NCBI GenBank assembly: GCA_009193035.1
Contig: SWDT01000030.1
Location: 1-64,000 of the forward strand
Direction of reading: 5' to 3'
DNA: 64,000 nt
Source of the DNA: Halicephalobus mephisto
Taxonomy: Eukaryota > Nematoda > Chromadorea > Rhabditida > Panagrolaimidae
Under the pieces are notes generated by a model that made no database searches, had not been told where the DNA came from, and saw nothing but the letters and a program-made list of their open reading frames with translations. The translations under genes and the position numbers were made by a program. This document shows, one piece after another, positions 1 to 11,640 of the stretch. How positions within the stretch are numbered: position 1 is the first letter of the stretch; every line of letters starts with the position of its first letter.

Positions 1-59
1 ATGCTAGATTACCACGACATCGAGGTTAGTTTTTTTAAATTTTATAAAAAAGGATTAAG

Positions 60-905
60 TATTTAGTTCCTTATTTGTCAAAAATCGGTTTTATTTTTAA
101 GTATTTTTTGTTTCTTGGATTTAACGTTTTAATTAAATAACTAAAAGTTTAAATTAAAAATTAAAAAAAAATGATTTTAATAGCTAGTTCCTTATTCCAC
201 AAAATCGGTCTTATTTTAAGTATTTTTGTATTCTTGATTTAACTTTAATTAAGTGACTGAAGTCTAAATTAAAAATTAAAAACAAGTTTAATAGCTAGTT
301 TCTGATTCCACAAAATCGGTCTTTCTTAAACAAATTTTTTATTTTTGAATTTGCTCAATATGTCAATTAAGTAGCTAAAAATTTATTTTGCGAAAACAAA
401 AACAACTATGTAATGTTTAATCTTTGATTTGTTAGGATCTATGTCATTTTTACTTTTTTAGATTATTTTTGTTACTTAAATTAACCTAATATATCCACTA
501 AGTAGCTAAAAAATAATTTAAAAGAAAAAAATGAATCTGCAATAGGTATTTCTTGATTTTGTAAGATTTATATCATTTTTTACTTTTAGATACTTTTTTG
601 AATTGAATTTCCTAAAATTCTAATTAATCAAAAAAATAAAAAGGAAAAATAAATCTGCAATAGATTGAAAATTTAATTTGTTTAATTTTGAAATTGTATT
701 TTTTGTAAATTTGATATAGTGCGAAATAGGAATAAAAGTAAAAATAAATGCAATAGTTGTTTCCCCACTGTATTTGGTCTCCAATTTTGTAAGATTTGTT
801 ATTTTATAAACAATGTTTTTGATACATGGATTAGTCTAACTTGCCAATTAAGTGGTCGGGAATATTGATTTAGAAAAAATTTCAAAAACCAGCTTGAGTC
901 GAAGT
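60..905. repeat. Intronic degenerate tandem array in CDC16
   Basis: About six imperfect units of roughly 115-120 bp inside the intron that precedes the exon at 1183. Recurring pieces are TAGTTCCTTATT, AAAATCGGTYTTATTTTTAAG and AATTAAGTAGCTAAAA. The last unit (TGGATTAGTCTAACTTGCC, then GAGTCGAAG) resembles copies in a DUS3L intron at 63190-63560. Bases 906-1182 are A/T homopolymer-like sequence with no other signal. Confidence 0.7.
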
Positions 906-1182
906 GGGATGGATATTGTGAAAACACTTTTTAAATCGGTCTTTTTGGGCTTTGGTTATGTACTAGATCAGTTGAATTATTAGAAATATTACTTTAAAAT
1001 TTTAAAAAAATTTTAAAAATTAAAAAAAATTTTAAAAATTTCTTAAAAAATCTCAAAAAAAATTCAGAAAAAATTAAAAAAATTCAGAAAAAAATTAAAA
1101 AAATCTCAGAAAAACAAATTTAAACCATTAGGAATTTTTAGAATTACTGTAGAATTATTGAAACATGTGTAAATTATTTCAG

Positions 1183-3430
1183 AATACTGCAACTGATCCT
1201 AAATATGAGAATCTCGAGAAATCTCTAGCTACGGATTTGAGTGTCCAGACAGCGAAAGCGTTTAGACTTTACTCCACGGGACAAATTAATGAAGCCTTCC
1301 GGATTACGGATGAGATTGTCAGTAAATACGGGTATTATGATGATTGTCTTCTGATATACATTGGTTGCTTGGTGGAGATGAAGAAAACTGTTGATCTCTA
1401 TGAGTTACTCTTAAATTGATGACTTTGTCCAGAAAATGAGATTACTTGGTACTGTATTGGATGCTATTATTACTGTGCTGGACAACATCAACTTGCAAGG
1501 AAATATTTTTGTGAGTTTGAATTTTTATAAAAATAATAAAAATAATTTTTTGTTGGAATTTAAAAAAGTTTTTTTCGAAAAAATATTTTTTTTGAAAGTT
1601 TAAAATTTATTTTTTAAATGTGGTTTTTGGGATTTTTAAATTTAAAAAAATGTTTAAAATAATAGAATTTAATTTGAGGTAATTTATAAAATTTTGGTTT
1701 TTATTGTAGTTTTTTAGATAAATGTACAACTGTGAATCCTAATTTTGGATATGGATGGCTGGCCTATGGGCATTCTTTGTCGTTTGATAGAGAACATGAT
1801 CAAGCGATGAATTGTTACTTGAGGGCATCAAGATTGTTGGAAAATTTTGCTGAACCTGTTCTTTATATTGGATTGGAATATAGTCATGCAAATAGTTTGA
1901 AACAAGCTTCAGATTCTATCAGTGATGCAATAGGTTTTTGTTCTCGACCAAATCCTATCGTATTGCATGAACAAGGAACTGTTTTTCTTGCTGATGAAAA
2001 ATTATCGTAAGTTTTATTTTTAAAAGAAAATTAACAAAGTTTAAAATTTAATAAGACATTTTAAATTTTAAAATTTAATAAGATATTTTAAGTTTTTTAA
2101 ATTTAATAAAATATTTCACATTTTTTAAACTTTAATAAGATATTTCACATTTTTTTACTTTAATAAGAATTTTAAATTTTTAAAAACTTTAATAAGATAT
2201 TTTAAATTTTTTTAAACTTTAATAAGATATTTTGGAAATTTAGTGAAATTTTTTTGATTTTTTAGAATTCTGAAAATTTTTAGACTTTGATCGAAATTTG
2301 AAATTTACTAATTTTTTAAAATTTTAAAATTTTTTGTCATTATTGCAGTTGCCTGTGAATCTTTCTTCAAAGCTTTGGTTACAATTACGAAAATGGAAAC
2401 TGAGACTCCTTTGACGGATCTTGAAATGCTATTGAATGTGATTGTGGATGAATACTGGGTTAATTTATATTTTAACCTTGGTGTTACTTTGTTTGAATTG
2501 AATAAGTCGTGTTCTGCAATTTGTTGCTTCAGAAAAGTGGTAGAAATGGGAATTGACAGAGACAGAGCTTATATGATGATGGGATTTTGTTACAGTAGAG
2601 CAGGAAGACCAAGATTGGCAATTCCGATGTTTCAGAAAAGTTTAGCAATGAATCCGGGTGAAATAGCAGTGAAAAATTCGTATGATAGAGCTGTGGCTAT
2701 TGTTGCGGATTTACCAAATCCGGATATAGCGAAAAATTTATGTAATTTTGAAGATTTGTTTGAAGAAGATTTGGTTGATACAAGAAAACAATCAGATAAT
2801 AGACCACTTGTTGGAAGATTTATGATAGATGCTTCGTTTAATCAAGCTCAAAAAATAACATGTGAAAAAAGTTTTGAAATTTTAAGAAATATCGATGGAT
2901 CGACAGAAGATGAAGAAGAACCAGGAATTAGAGTTTTTAGAATACATTCAGAAGAAGATTCAAATGTTGCTGATATTCAGAATTTGGAAGATCTTGATAG
3001 ACCCAGAACAGCCCCTGCGGCAATGGACACAATTATGGAAGATATGCAAATTGAAGACGACGGTTTAGAATCGTATTTAACGTCTGATTCTGATGGAAGA
3101 AGAATTAGAAATTCGAGAATACCGAATTTGGAATTATCTCCATCGGAAATTTTATCGATTTCGAATAATCAAGTTAAAAAAACACAAATTTGTCTAACAC
3201 CGTATCCGGTTATAGATGATCCACAAGAATTGATGACAGATTGGTTTATGGATGAAATTAGACATGATTTAATGAGATTACCGGATGAGGATTTGGAAAC
3301 TTTAAGACCTCCACCGCAACCGAGAAGAAGAACGGAGGAAACAGAAAGGTCTAATCCGTCAGATTTTTCGTTTTTAAGAACCCCTGTTTTGAGGTCTAGA
3401 ATGAGAACAGGAAGACGTCAAAGACAGTAA
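1183..3430 (+). CDS. CDC16: CDC16/APC6, TPR subunit of the anaphase-promoting complex (5' incomplete, frame lesions)
   Basis: Scaffold TPR subunit of the APC/C ubiquitin ligase, which drives mitotic exit; nematode orthologues are called emb-27. Exons seen: 1183-1510, 1718-2006 and 2349-3430. A phase-compatible upstream exon may be 1-24, followed by GTTAGT. Recognisable CDC16 segments in order: CLVEMKKTVDLYELLL, ENEITWYCIGCYYYCAG, NPNFGYGWLAYGHS, EHDQAMNCYLRASRLL, then TPRs around YFNLGVTLFELNKSCSAICC and AYMMMGFCYSRAGRPRLAI. About 240 further residues form an acidic, probably disordered tail ending at TAA 3430. Oddities: two tandem in-frame TGA codons at 1417-1422, with CDC16 homology resuming in the same frame. 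Also, the canonical donor at 2007 and acceptor at 2348 join exons 2 and 3 one base out of frame. Either the gene is a decaying copy or the sequence has indel errors. Family identity is secure; integrity is not. Confidence 0.88.
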
Positions 3431-3622
3431 TTTTTTTGAAAATTTAAATAATTATCGTGTTTTTATAAATTTGAAATTTGAAAAATATTCAATTTTCGAG
3501 GAAAATGAATTTTTAAATTGGATTTTGTAAATTTGTTTTTTAAAAAATAACTTTATTGAACACTAAGAATATCTGATTTTTACCAGTATGTTACAAAATT
3601 TGGATTTTTAGCTAACAAAAGA

Positions 3623-3628
3623 AATAAA
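3623..3628 (+). terminator. Candidate poly(A) signal of CDC16
   Basis: AATAAA lies about 190 bp after the CDC16 stop codon. The interval 3431-3763 holds no gene that I can see. Confidence 0.4.
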
Positions 3629-3763
3629 TTTACTCCAAATGGCCTTTTGGATTATGAAATTTTAAAATTTTTCGAAATATATATTCAAAATTTATATATT
3701 TTTCTTGAGAGTTTTTTAAAGTAATTTTATATTATAAAAAAGCGAAAATAAGCGTTATTATGA

Positions 3764-4078
3764 AATTGTCCTGACGTGAATGTCAGGGATCTTATGGAAA
3801 TTACAGTAACCTTCGCGTTGCTACGAAATTGTCCTGACGTGAATGTCAGGGATCTAATGAGAACTACAGTAACCTTCGCGTTGCTACGAAATTGTCTTAA
3901 CACGAAGTTCAGGGATATTATGAAAACCACAGTAACCTTCGCGTTGTTACGAAATTATTTCAACACGAATGTCAGGGATCTCATGGAAATTACAGTAACC
4001 TGGGCGTTGTTACAAAATTGTCTCAACACGAATGTCAGGGATCTCATGGAAATTACAGTAACCTGGGCGTTGATTTTA
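3764..4078. repeat. 63-bp tandem repeat, five copies
   Basis: Five head-to-tail copies with landmarks TGTCAGGGAT or close variants at 3781, 3844, ~3907, 3970 and 4033, exactly 63 bp apart. Each unit carries AATTGTCYYRACACGAATGTC and TTACAGTAACCTTCGCGTTG-like blocks. Because 63 is a multiple of three, frames stay open on both strands; these are not genes. From 4080 to 4424 I see only unique AT-rich sequence. Confidence 0.92.
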
Positions 4079-4424
4079 TCACAAGTGCTCCATAATTACT
4101 TGTGAATGAGCGTACTCGATTATACTCATTAATTGTATGAAGTCCAAAATGACCGTGAGATCGTAACTCTTCTTTTTTGTTTTCAGTTTCTATATAGAAA
4201 AATAAATATAATCAATTACGCTCAATCACGCTTAGTTACAAATAATTGTGGATCATCCGTGATGCGACAGTTATTTCGTAATTGTTATCGGATAATCAAA
4301 AAATTTTCAAAAATAAACTCCATTATTCGTTTTTTAAAAAATAAAAAATTAAATCAATTCCAAAAAATTTTCCGATGTTTGGGACTTATTTTTTACATAA
4401 AAATTTTTGAATAATTTTTTAAAT

Positions 4425-4780
4425 TTCGAATTAATTTTAAAAAATTCAAATTTAATATTTTAAAAAATTGAATTAATTTAAAAAAAATTCAAATTTAATA
4501 TTTTGAAAATTTCGAATTAATTAAAAAAAATCCAAATTTAATATTTTTAAATTTCGAATTAATTTTAAAAAATTCAAATTCGGTATTTTAAAAATTCGAA
4601 TTAATTTTAAAAAATTAAAATTTAATATTTTTTAAATTTCGAATTAATTTTAAAAAAATTCAAATTTAGTATTTTTTTAAATTTCGAATTAATTTTAAAA
4701 AAATTCAAATTTAGTATTTTTTTAAATTTCGAATTAATTTTAAAAAAATTCAAATTTAATTTTTTAAATTTTGAAATTTT
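4425..4780. repeat. AT-rich tandem repeat (~50-60 bp unit)
   Basis: Repeated TTTCGAATTAATTTTAAA plus AATTCAAATTTAGTATTTT blocks, about seven copies, between the two convergent genes CDC16 and carbonic anhydrase. No coding signal. Confidence 0.8.
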
Positions 4781-4922
4781 CGTGGATTATTTTCAGAAAA
4801 ATGCGCCAGAAAAAAAACATGGATTCTGAATATATTTTGGAAAATTTGAAACTGCATAATTCAAAAGGCCAATTTGAGGAAATTTAATTCGTTCGAAAAA
4901 TGGAATTTTTAAAACTTCTGAT

Positions 4923-6099
4923 TCAACAAGTAAGAAGGACTTGACGGTCGTGAAGTGGCTGAGTTGGTCTGTAATTTTTTCGATGGACTTTTCCATGAAG
5001 ATCCTTGATGGATCTCAGAGCGGCCAGTTGTTCCTTCGTGATTGAAATCGGATCAGTGAAGACGGTCCAGAGGACGTTTTCGGTACATGGGGGGGTTGTT
5101 AAAGATCCTTGATATCTGCAGAAAGAATTTTTGTTTTTAGGAAGTTTTAAATCTAAAATTTGATTTTTGATTTCTGCTTTTTGATTGAAATTCTGGATTT
5201 TTCCGAAAACTCTTTCGTCTGCGGACAAAGCTGAATCGTCCTTGGCCATCTGGAGGAAGATCCCGAGGACGGCCAACTTGCTCGGATCCTCGACCCCCTG
5301 GTGGACCAGATGGAGTTCCGCCGGGTAGTAGAGACCCCCCAGGGTGTGTTCGGACCCCTCGTTGTCGTTTTGTGCCCAATGGTAGTGATACTGTACGAAA
5401 CGGTAAGATTGATCCAGAAGACCACCGTAGATCTCAGGCATGTCGATTTTGGCATCAGGAATAAATTGCACTAAAATAATTTTTAAATTAAAGTTTCGTA
5501 AACATTTTCCAAAATCTTGTTCAGACCTTCAAAAAATTCTAAAACTATCCACTATTTTGTGAAAATTAAAAATTTAGAAAATTTTTAAAATCTTTCAAAA
5601 TTTTAGAAAATTTTAAAATTGAAAAAATTTTGAAAAATTTAAAATTTAGAAAATATAAAAAAATTAGAAAATTTAGAAAATTATAAATTTCAAAAACTTT
5701 GAAAAATTTAAAATTCAGAAAATATAAAAAAATTAGAAAATTTTGAAAATTATAAATTTTAAAAACTTTGAAAAATTTAAAAATTTTTAAATTTAGAAAA
5801 TTTAAAATTTTAAGAATTTTGAAAATGGCTTTCGGAATTATTTTTTGAAAATATAAATTTATAATTAATGAAAAAAATAATTAAAAATACTAACCAGAAT
5901 GTCCGTTGTTAATGAGTTCTCCGCTGAGGGGCTTGTTGTAGTTGACGAATTTCAAGCAGTCCCCGAGTTGATAGACCTTCATGTTGCTCAATTTCAGGTC
6001 GATCGGACTTTGTTGTTTTCCGGTTTTGGCGTTCGGCCAATTGCAGGGACCACATTGAGAATCGTCTTCGTAATTCCAGGCGCTGACTACCGTAGCCAT
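4923..6099 (-). CDS. Alpha-carbonic anhydrase, cytosolic type
   Basis: Reversible hydration of CO2 to bicarbonate at a zinc centre. Two exons: 6099-5895 (start ATG) and 5470-4923 (stop). They are joined by donor GTTAGT and acceptor ATTTTAG in phase 1, giving about 250 residues, the usual size for a single-domain alpha-CA. All key residues are visible: QSPIDL near residue 30; proton-shuttle His67 in NNGH; zinc ligands His97 and His99 in QYHYHW; gatekeeper Glu109 in GSEHTL; third ligand His122 in AELHLVH; the Thr pair in YQGSLTTPPC; and the C-terminal NYRPTQPL. There is no signal peptide or GPI tail, so a soluble intracellular enzyme is inferred. The intron (~425 bp) is low-complexity AT sequence. 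It converges with CDC16. Which nematode cah paralogue it is cannot be told. Confidence 0.95.
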
Positions 6100-6174
6100 T
6101 TCAGAAAGTTGAAAATTTAATCAAGAAAATTTGTCCTTAGTTTCTAAAATACAAAAATTACAAACATTATCATG

Positions 6175-6600
6175 AAAATTGTCTCGACACGAATTTTCGA
6201 AACTCGTAAAATAAACAAAAATAAACCAAATTGATCTCGACACGAATTGTCAAATTTACTGTAATTTTTAATTTTTCGCGGGAATTCAAAAATCTGAAAA
6301 TAATTATTATTATAGGAATTAAAAATGGAAAATAAACCAAAGTGGTCTCGACACGAATTGTCAGGTTTACTGTAATTTTTAATTTTTCGCGGGAATTCAA
6401 AAATCTAAAAATAATTAATATTGTAGGAATCAAAAATGAAGATATTTGTGAAATTGGTCTCGACACGAATTGTCAGATTTACTGTATTTCTTTATTTTTT
6501 ACAAAAATTCAAAAATAATTAATATTACAAAAATAAAAATGAAGATATTTGTGAAATTGTCTCGAGACGAATTTTTTGAATTTTTTAGGATATTTTTATG
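6175..6600. repeat. Tandem array with GTCTCGACACGAATT core, upstream of carbonic anhydrase
   Basis: About four units of 104-114 bp. Each has TCTCGACACGAATTGTCA, TTTACTGTAATTTTTAATT, TTCGCGGGAATTCAAAAATC and a TAGGAATTAAAAATG stretch. It lies just 5' of the carbonic anhydrase start, so it may overlap its promoter region. Confidence 0.85.
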
Positions 6601-7005
6601 ACTGATAAAAGAAAGAAAAAAGTCCGTATCGTTAATGAGTTGCCAAATTTGTCGTTTTTCCTACTTGCACTCCACACAGCCATGCAAAAACCAAAATTAA
6701 AGTTTTTTAAATTATTTAAACATAAAATTTCAGAAACACTCACAAAAAACAAACATATTTAAATCGATAAATAATTCGCCAAATTTATCTTTTTTAATTT
6801 TTATAAAAAATCCAAAAAAATAAAGAAAATTGAAAAAAACAAATTTTTTTCAATATTCCAAAAAAAATAATTTTTTAATTTTCTTTTTTTTTAAATTTCA
6901 AAAAATTAATTTTTTATTTTTTATGAAAATTTTTAAGATTTATTTTTTCTGAAATTATTTTTTAAATTATAATATTTCTTCAGTAAATTTTAAAAAATAG
7001 AAAAA

Positions 7006-7086
7006 TTAGAGAACCACGACCTCAAAAAAGTAGTTTTTTTCTTCTAAGCTGTTCCGGGAAAAAGCTTCCTCCTTATCAGGTATATG
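7006..7086 (-). CDS. Candidate terminal exon of an unrecognised gene
   Basis: Island of normal composition in an AT desert. After a CCTAAAAG acceptor, 26 codons are open to TAA (HIPDKEEAFSRNSLEEKNYF, then FEVVVL). A second frame, SIYLIRRKLFPGTA to TAG at 7044, would follow in phase from the exon at 10545-10657. Only one can be right and either may be chance. The flanks 6600-7000 and 7100-7600 are AT-rich with no gene seen. Confidence 0.3.
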   Translation of the reverse strand, partial: HIPDKEEAFSRNSLEEKNYFFEVVVL

Positions 7087-7609
7087 CTTTTAGGACAATG
7101 TGTAAATCAAAATTGATCTTCTAGAATTCAAGACGAAAGTACAAAAACCGAAAAAACAAAAAAAAATAAAAAAATTTTAAAAAATTTTAAAAATTTTAAA
7201 AATAAAAAAATATTAAAAATCGAAGAATTTTAAAATGTGTAAAAATTTCAAAATTTGTAACATTTTTTAAAAAATTAAATAATTTTTAAAATTTTTTAAA
7301 ATATTTCAAATTTTCAAAATTATTTAATTTTATAAAATTGAGGAAATTAAAAATTGAGAAAATTGAAAACTGAGATGCCGAATTGAGTGCGTTTATTCAG
7401 AGATCACCCCAGGGCTAAATTCAAAAAGGACAATTTTGAAAGGAGAGCTCGAAGGGTGGGAAAATTAAAGGACAAATGTAGTTCAAAAAGGGTCACTTCT
7501 CGTCCGTAAAATCTTACTTTTAAAAAATAAAAATAGTTTAAACAAAAATTTAAAAGTGGTTTCAAAATGAAATTTCAAAATTTTTCAATCGAAAATAAAA
7601 ATATAAAAT

Positions 7610-7870
7610 TTTCCAGTTGGGACCAAAAATTATTAACTTTTCCAGTCAGGACCGAAAATTATTAATTTTTCCAGTCAGGACCAAAATTATTAATTTTTCC
7701 AGTCAGGACCGAAAATATAAAATTTTCCAGTCGAGACCAAAAATTATAAAATCTTTCCAACCGGGACCAAGAACTGTGAAATTTCCATTCAAAACCAAAA
7801 ATCGATATTTTTTGTCTCGATTGGAAAATTCCAATTTTCCTGCCAAGACCAAAAATTACAAAATCTAACT
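7610..7870. repeat. Tandem repeat with CCAGTCAGGACC core
   Basis: About seven units of roughly 31-37 bp of the form TTTTCCAGTCAGGACCRAAAA followed by TTATTAA. The open frame across it is a by-product of the periodicity. From 7870 to 8160 there is only AT-rich sequence. Confidence 0.85.
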
Positions 7871-8186
7871 TGTTTATTTTTTCGAAATTCCAAAATCACC
7901 CATTAAATTCAGAAAAATCCCGGAATTTTTATCACATTTCGTAATTTTTTTCAAACACAGTAATCCAGAAACTTCATCGAAAAACAACTTTTTAATTCAC
8001 AATTTAAAAAAACCTAATTTGTTAGACATAATTTTCAGCAACTTCCTAATCAAAAAATTTTTTTAAAATTAATTAAAAAAAATAAATTTAAAAAAAAATA
8101 AATTTTTAAAAAAATAAATTTTAAAAAAAAATAAATTTTAGAAAATTTTTAAAATTTATTTTTTCGGGATTAAATAATCCCGTTTT

Positions 8187-8340
8187 TTGGGACTTGGAAG
8201 ACAAAAATGGCATTGTTTGAATTTCGATGAAAAAGAAAAATTTGGTTTTTTTAAATTGGAAAGGTCGGTGGACAAGTTGGAGAAGCCTCTGGCCCTTCAG
8301 AAAAGATGTCAAATTGAGTTTGTTAAAAATTTATTCAATC
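8187..8340. other. Unique island, coding status unclear
   Basis: GC-richer block with open frames on both strands (for example TSFLKGQRLLQLVHRP on the - strand). No family is recognised and no clear pair of splice sites is visible. Sequence from 8340 to 8900 is homopolymeric A/T. Confidence 0.2.
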
Positions 8341-8935
8341 TCCTAGAAAAGACAAATTTGTGGATTTTTATTAAAAAAATAAGAAAAATCTTTTTCTAAA
8401 AAAATTAAAAAATAATTTTTCTGAAATTTTTAAAAAGTTAATTTTTCTAAAAAAATAAAAAAAATAATTTTTTTGAAATTTTCTAAAAAAATAATTTTTT
8501 AAAACTTTTCTAAAAAAATAAAAAAATAATTTTTCTTAAAATAAAAAAACTTTGATATTTTTCTAAAATGTTAAAGAAAATAATTTTTTTTAAAAAGTTT
8601 TAAAAAGAAAGAAGTAATTTTTTTAGAAAAGTAAAAAAATTAACTTTTTAAAAATTTTCTAAAAAGTCAAAGAAAAATAAAAAAAAGGATTTTTTTCTAA
8701 AAAAATTTATAAATAATTTTTTAAACAATTTTCTTTAACTTTTTTAAAAAAAATAAAAGTTTTTAAAAATTTTTTTAAATTTAAAAAAAAATAAAAGTTT
8801 TTAAAAATTTTTTTCAAATTTAAAAAAAAAATAAAGTTTTTAAAAAAAGTTTAAAAAAACAAGTTTTTAAAATTATTTTTTGAAAATTTTCAATTTTATT
8901 TGTTAAACCTGGTATCCAAGTCAAATATTCCAAAA

Positions 8936-9735
8936 TTCAAACATGGCTTGTGACGTCACGAAAAATTCAAGTCCCGGAGGCAAAAAAAGAAAAAATTTAA
9001 GGATTTCAAAAATGCAATTTTCGATTTAATTACAAAAATTGGATTTTTCGTAATTTACTAAAAAAATTTATCAAAAAAAGTGCCGGAGGGACTCAGCTGT
9101 TTTTCGAAAATTTTTTAGTTTCAAAATTTTTAAAAATCCACAAAAATCGTTTTTTTGAATTTTCCCTCGGGCGTTTTGTGAAATAAGATGAAATATGTTT
9201 TTTTTTGACAAGTTAAAAAATTTTGAAACATCTTGACAAATGGTTAAAAAAGTCAATTTTCTCTTCGAGAGTCGTTAAACGGAATTTTATTTTTTAAATT
9301 TAAATAAAAATTTGCTAATTTTAATTTTCTTTACATAAAAATATTTAAAAATGTAAAAAATTTCGAAAATTACAAAAATATAAAAATCAAAAAAAATAAT
9401 ATTTTAAAAAAAAGTAAAAATTAGAAAAATAAATTTAAAAAAAAATATTTAAAAAAAATTAAGTAAAATTTTTAATTTCGATGAAAAATTACTTTTTTTT
9501 AAATTTCTATATATTTAAAATTAGAAAACTTTATTAAAGAATTTTTTTAATTTAAAAAGTGAGGACAAGCCAAAGTTGACGTTCGGGATCTATTTCAGTC
9601 AGGAAAAAGTTATTCGAAAGACCACTAAATTCCAAAATAAACAAAAGGATAACTTTTGGTTTTGTCAATATTTGAAAAATCAGCTAATGTTAGAAATTTC
9701 ATTTTTGAACCAAATTATATTATTAAAAAAATGAA
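8936..9735. other. Islands of unique sequence between AT tracts
   Basis: At 8944 a + strand ATG opens 28 codons (MACDVTKNSSPGGKKRKN...) directly over a TGACGTCA palindrome. At about 9552-9730 a + strand frame without ATG stays open for ~58 codons (EDKPKLTFGIYFSQEKVIRK...). Neither matches a family I know, and no splice sites make either convincing. Confidence 0.2.
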
Positions 9736-9866
9736 AAAATGAAGTCCTGGCAACAAGCAAATATTGTTAAACTTGAATCTTTGACGAATAATGATTAAAT
9801 ATCAATAAAGAATTTTAGAGATATTAAAAATCGGAAAAATTAAAAAATAAACATAGGGAAAGTATG

Positions 9867-10095
9867 AATGTCGCCAAATTCGGATCCTTGGCAGAAAGTG
9901 ACTGAATGCCAAATTCGGATCCTTGGCAGAAAGTGACTGAATGCCAAATTTGATTTTTTTAGCAAGGTGTGACTGAATGCCAAATTAGAATCCTTGGCGA
10001 AAAGTGACTGAATGCGAAATTTGATTTTTTTAAGCAAGGTGTGACTGAATGCCAGATTAGAATTCTTGGCGAAAAGTGACTGAATGCCAACAATA
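9867..10095. repeat. 35/36-bp two-type tandem repeat
   Basis: Units end in GTGACTGAATGCCAAATT. Type A carries CGGATCCTTGGCAGAAA and type B carries GATTTTTTTAGCAAGGT; the order is A A B A B A. A diverged relative occurs near 11225-11270. The open frame through it is periodic, not a gene. From 10100 to 10540 the sequence is AT-rich, with short AAAAAAGTAAAATTT repeats from 10260. Confidence 0.85.
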
Positions 10096-10544
10096 ATTTC
10101 CATACATTTTAAAAATCAAAAATTAATTTTCTACGAAGTTGTCCCAATACAATTTTTTGGAATCTTAAAATATTTCTTGGAATTTCAATAAATTCTACTT
10201 TAAAAAAATTCTTTAATTTTTTATTTTTCAAGCAAAATAAGGAAGTAATTATCCATCATTTAGTAAAATTTAAAAAGAAAATTTTAAAAAAAATAAAATT
10301 TTTAAAAATTAAAGTTTAAAAAAAATTAAAATTTAAAAAAATAAAGTTTAAAAAAAGTAAAATTTATGAAAATAAAATTTAAAAAAAGTAAAATTTAAAA
10401 AAATAAAGTTTAAAAAAAGTAAAATTTATGAAAATAAAATTTTAAAAAAATTAAAATTTTAAAAAATTGAAATTTTAAAAAAGTAAAATTTTAAAAAATA
10501 AAATTACCTAAAGGTCAAAGGTTCCCAAGGTTATTTTACATCAC

Positions 10545-10657
10545 CTGGGAATACAGGGATTAATCAACATGAACTTGTTTTTAGTCATGTCTCCCACGGC
10601 ACAACCGACACATCCAAGACACAAATGGCATCCACGTAACTTCCGGAGGAAGAATTC
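10545..10657 (-). CDS. Candidate internal exon, cysteine-rich
   Basis: Bounded by acceptor TTCATCAG and donor GTGATG. The open frame contains FLRKLRGCHLCLGCVGCAV and then MTKNKFMLINPCIP, with five cysteines spaced CxxCxxCxxC plus one. The base composition stands out from the flanks. I do not recognise the family. It may belong with the candidate exons at 12.3, 13.6 and 14.2 kb on the same strand. Confidence 0.4.
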
Positions 10658-10689
10658 CTGATGAACCTAATTATTGATTTTTAGAATCT

Positions 10690-11640
10690 TTAAAATCTGA
10701 AGTGGTTTAGTCATGATTCGGATTTAAGTTTTGAATTTTAAAGTTTTCGGATTTTTTAAACTTAAAATTTTCGAATTTTAGGATTTTAGAATTTTCAAAT
10801 TTTTTAATTCTAAATTTTAGGATTTTAAGGTTTTAGAATTTTAGGATTCTAAATTTTAAAATTTTTGAATTCTGAATTTTAGAATTTTAAGATTTTTGAA
10901 TTCTAAATTTTCGAATTTTAAGATTTTAGAATTTTAGGATTCTGAATTTTAAGATTTTAGGATTTTAGAATTTTCAAATTTTTGAATTCTAAATTTTCGA
11001 ATTTTAGGATTTTAAGGTTTTAGAATTTTTGAATTCTGAATTTTAAAATTTTCGGATTTTAATATTTTTGAATTTTAAGATTTTTGAATTCCCAATTTTT
11101 ATTTTTGGATTTAAATTTTAGATTTCTAAATTTTCGAATTTTTTAAATTTTAAGTTTTAAAAATTTTTTTAAATTTTTACAAAATCCGGAAGTTTTTGCG
11201 AAATTTCAAATTTGTGGAAGTAAAAGTGCCAAATTTAAGTCTGACGAAAAGTGAATGAATGCCAATTAAGAATTTTCTACTATGCTAAAAACCAGAAAAA
11301 ATTATTACGAAATAATATCGACAAGAATTTCTCGAACTTTTTAGAAAATTTCAAAATTCTTAATTTTTGAAAATTTAGAAAATCTCAAAAATCTAAAAAA
11401 TGCTTAATTCTTAAAAATTTAGAAAATTCTCAATTTTCGAAAATTTTAAAAATCTTCCAAAATTTTTAATTTTCAGAAATTTTGAAAATTTCAAAATTCG
11501 TAATTTTTGAAAATTCTTAATTCTTAAAAATTGTAAAAATTTCGAAATTCTCCATTTTCGAAAATTTTAAAAATCCCAAAATTCGTAATTTTCGAAAATT
11601 CTTAATTCTTAAAAAATTTTTAAAATTTCAAAATTCTCAA
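10690..11640. repeat. Simple-sequence array of GAATTTTAGGATTTT type
   Basis: Long run of permuted GAATTTTAGGATTTTAGAATT words, shifting after 11340 to AAAATTCTTAATTTTCG words. No coding signal, although 11637-11879 on the - strand stays open for 80 codons of unconvincing composition. The remainder to 12240 is A/T low-complexity. Confidence 0.75.

Noticed and set aside
3727..4105. Overlapping open frames on both strands
   Set aside because: Produced by the 63-bp tandem repeat, whose length is a multiple of three.
9840..10103. 87-codon - strand frame with repeated NLAFSHTLLKK-like units
   Set aside because: Follows the 35/36-bp tandem repeat and has no homology or gene context.
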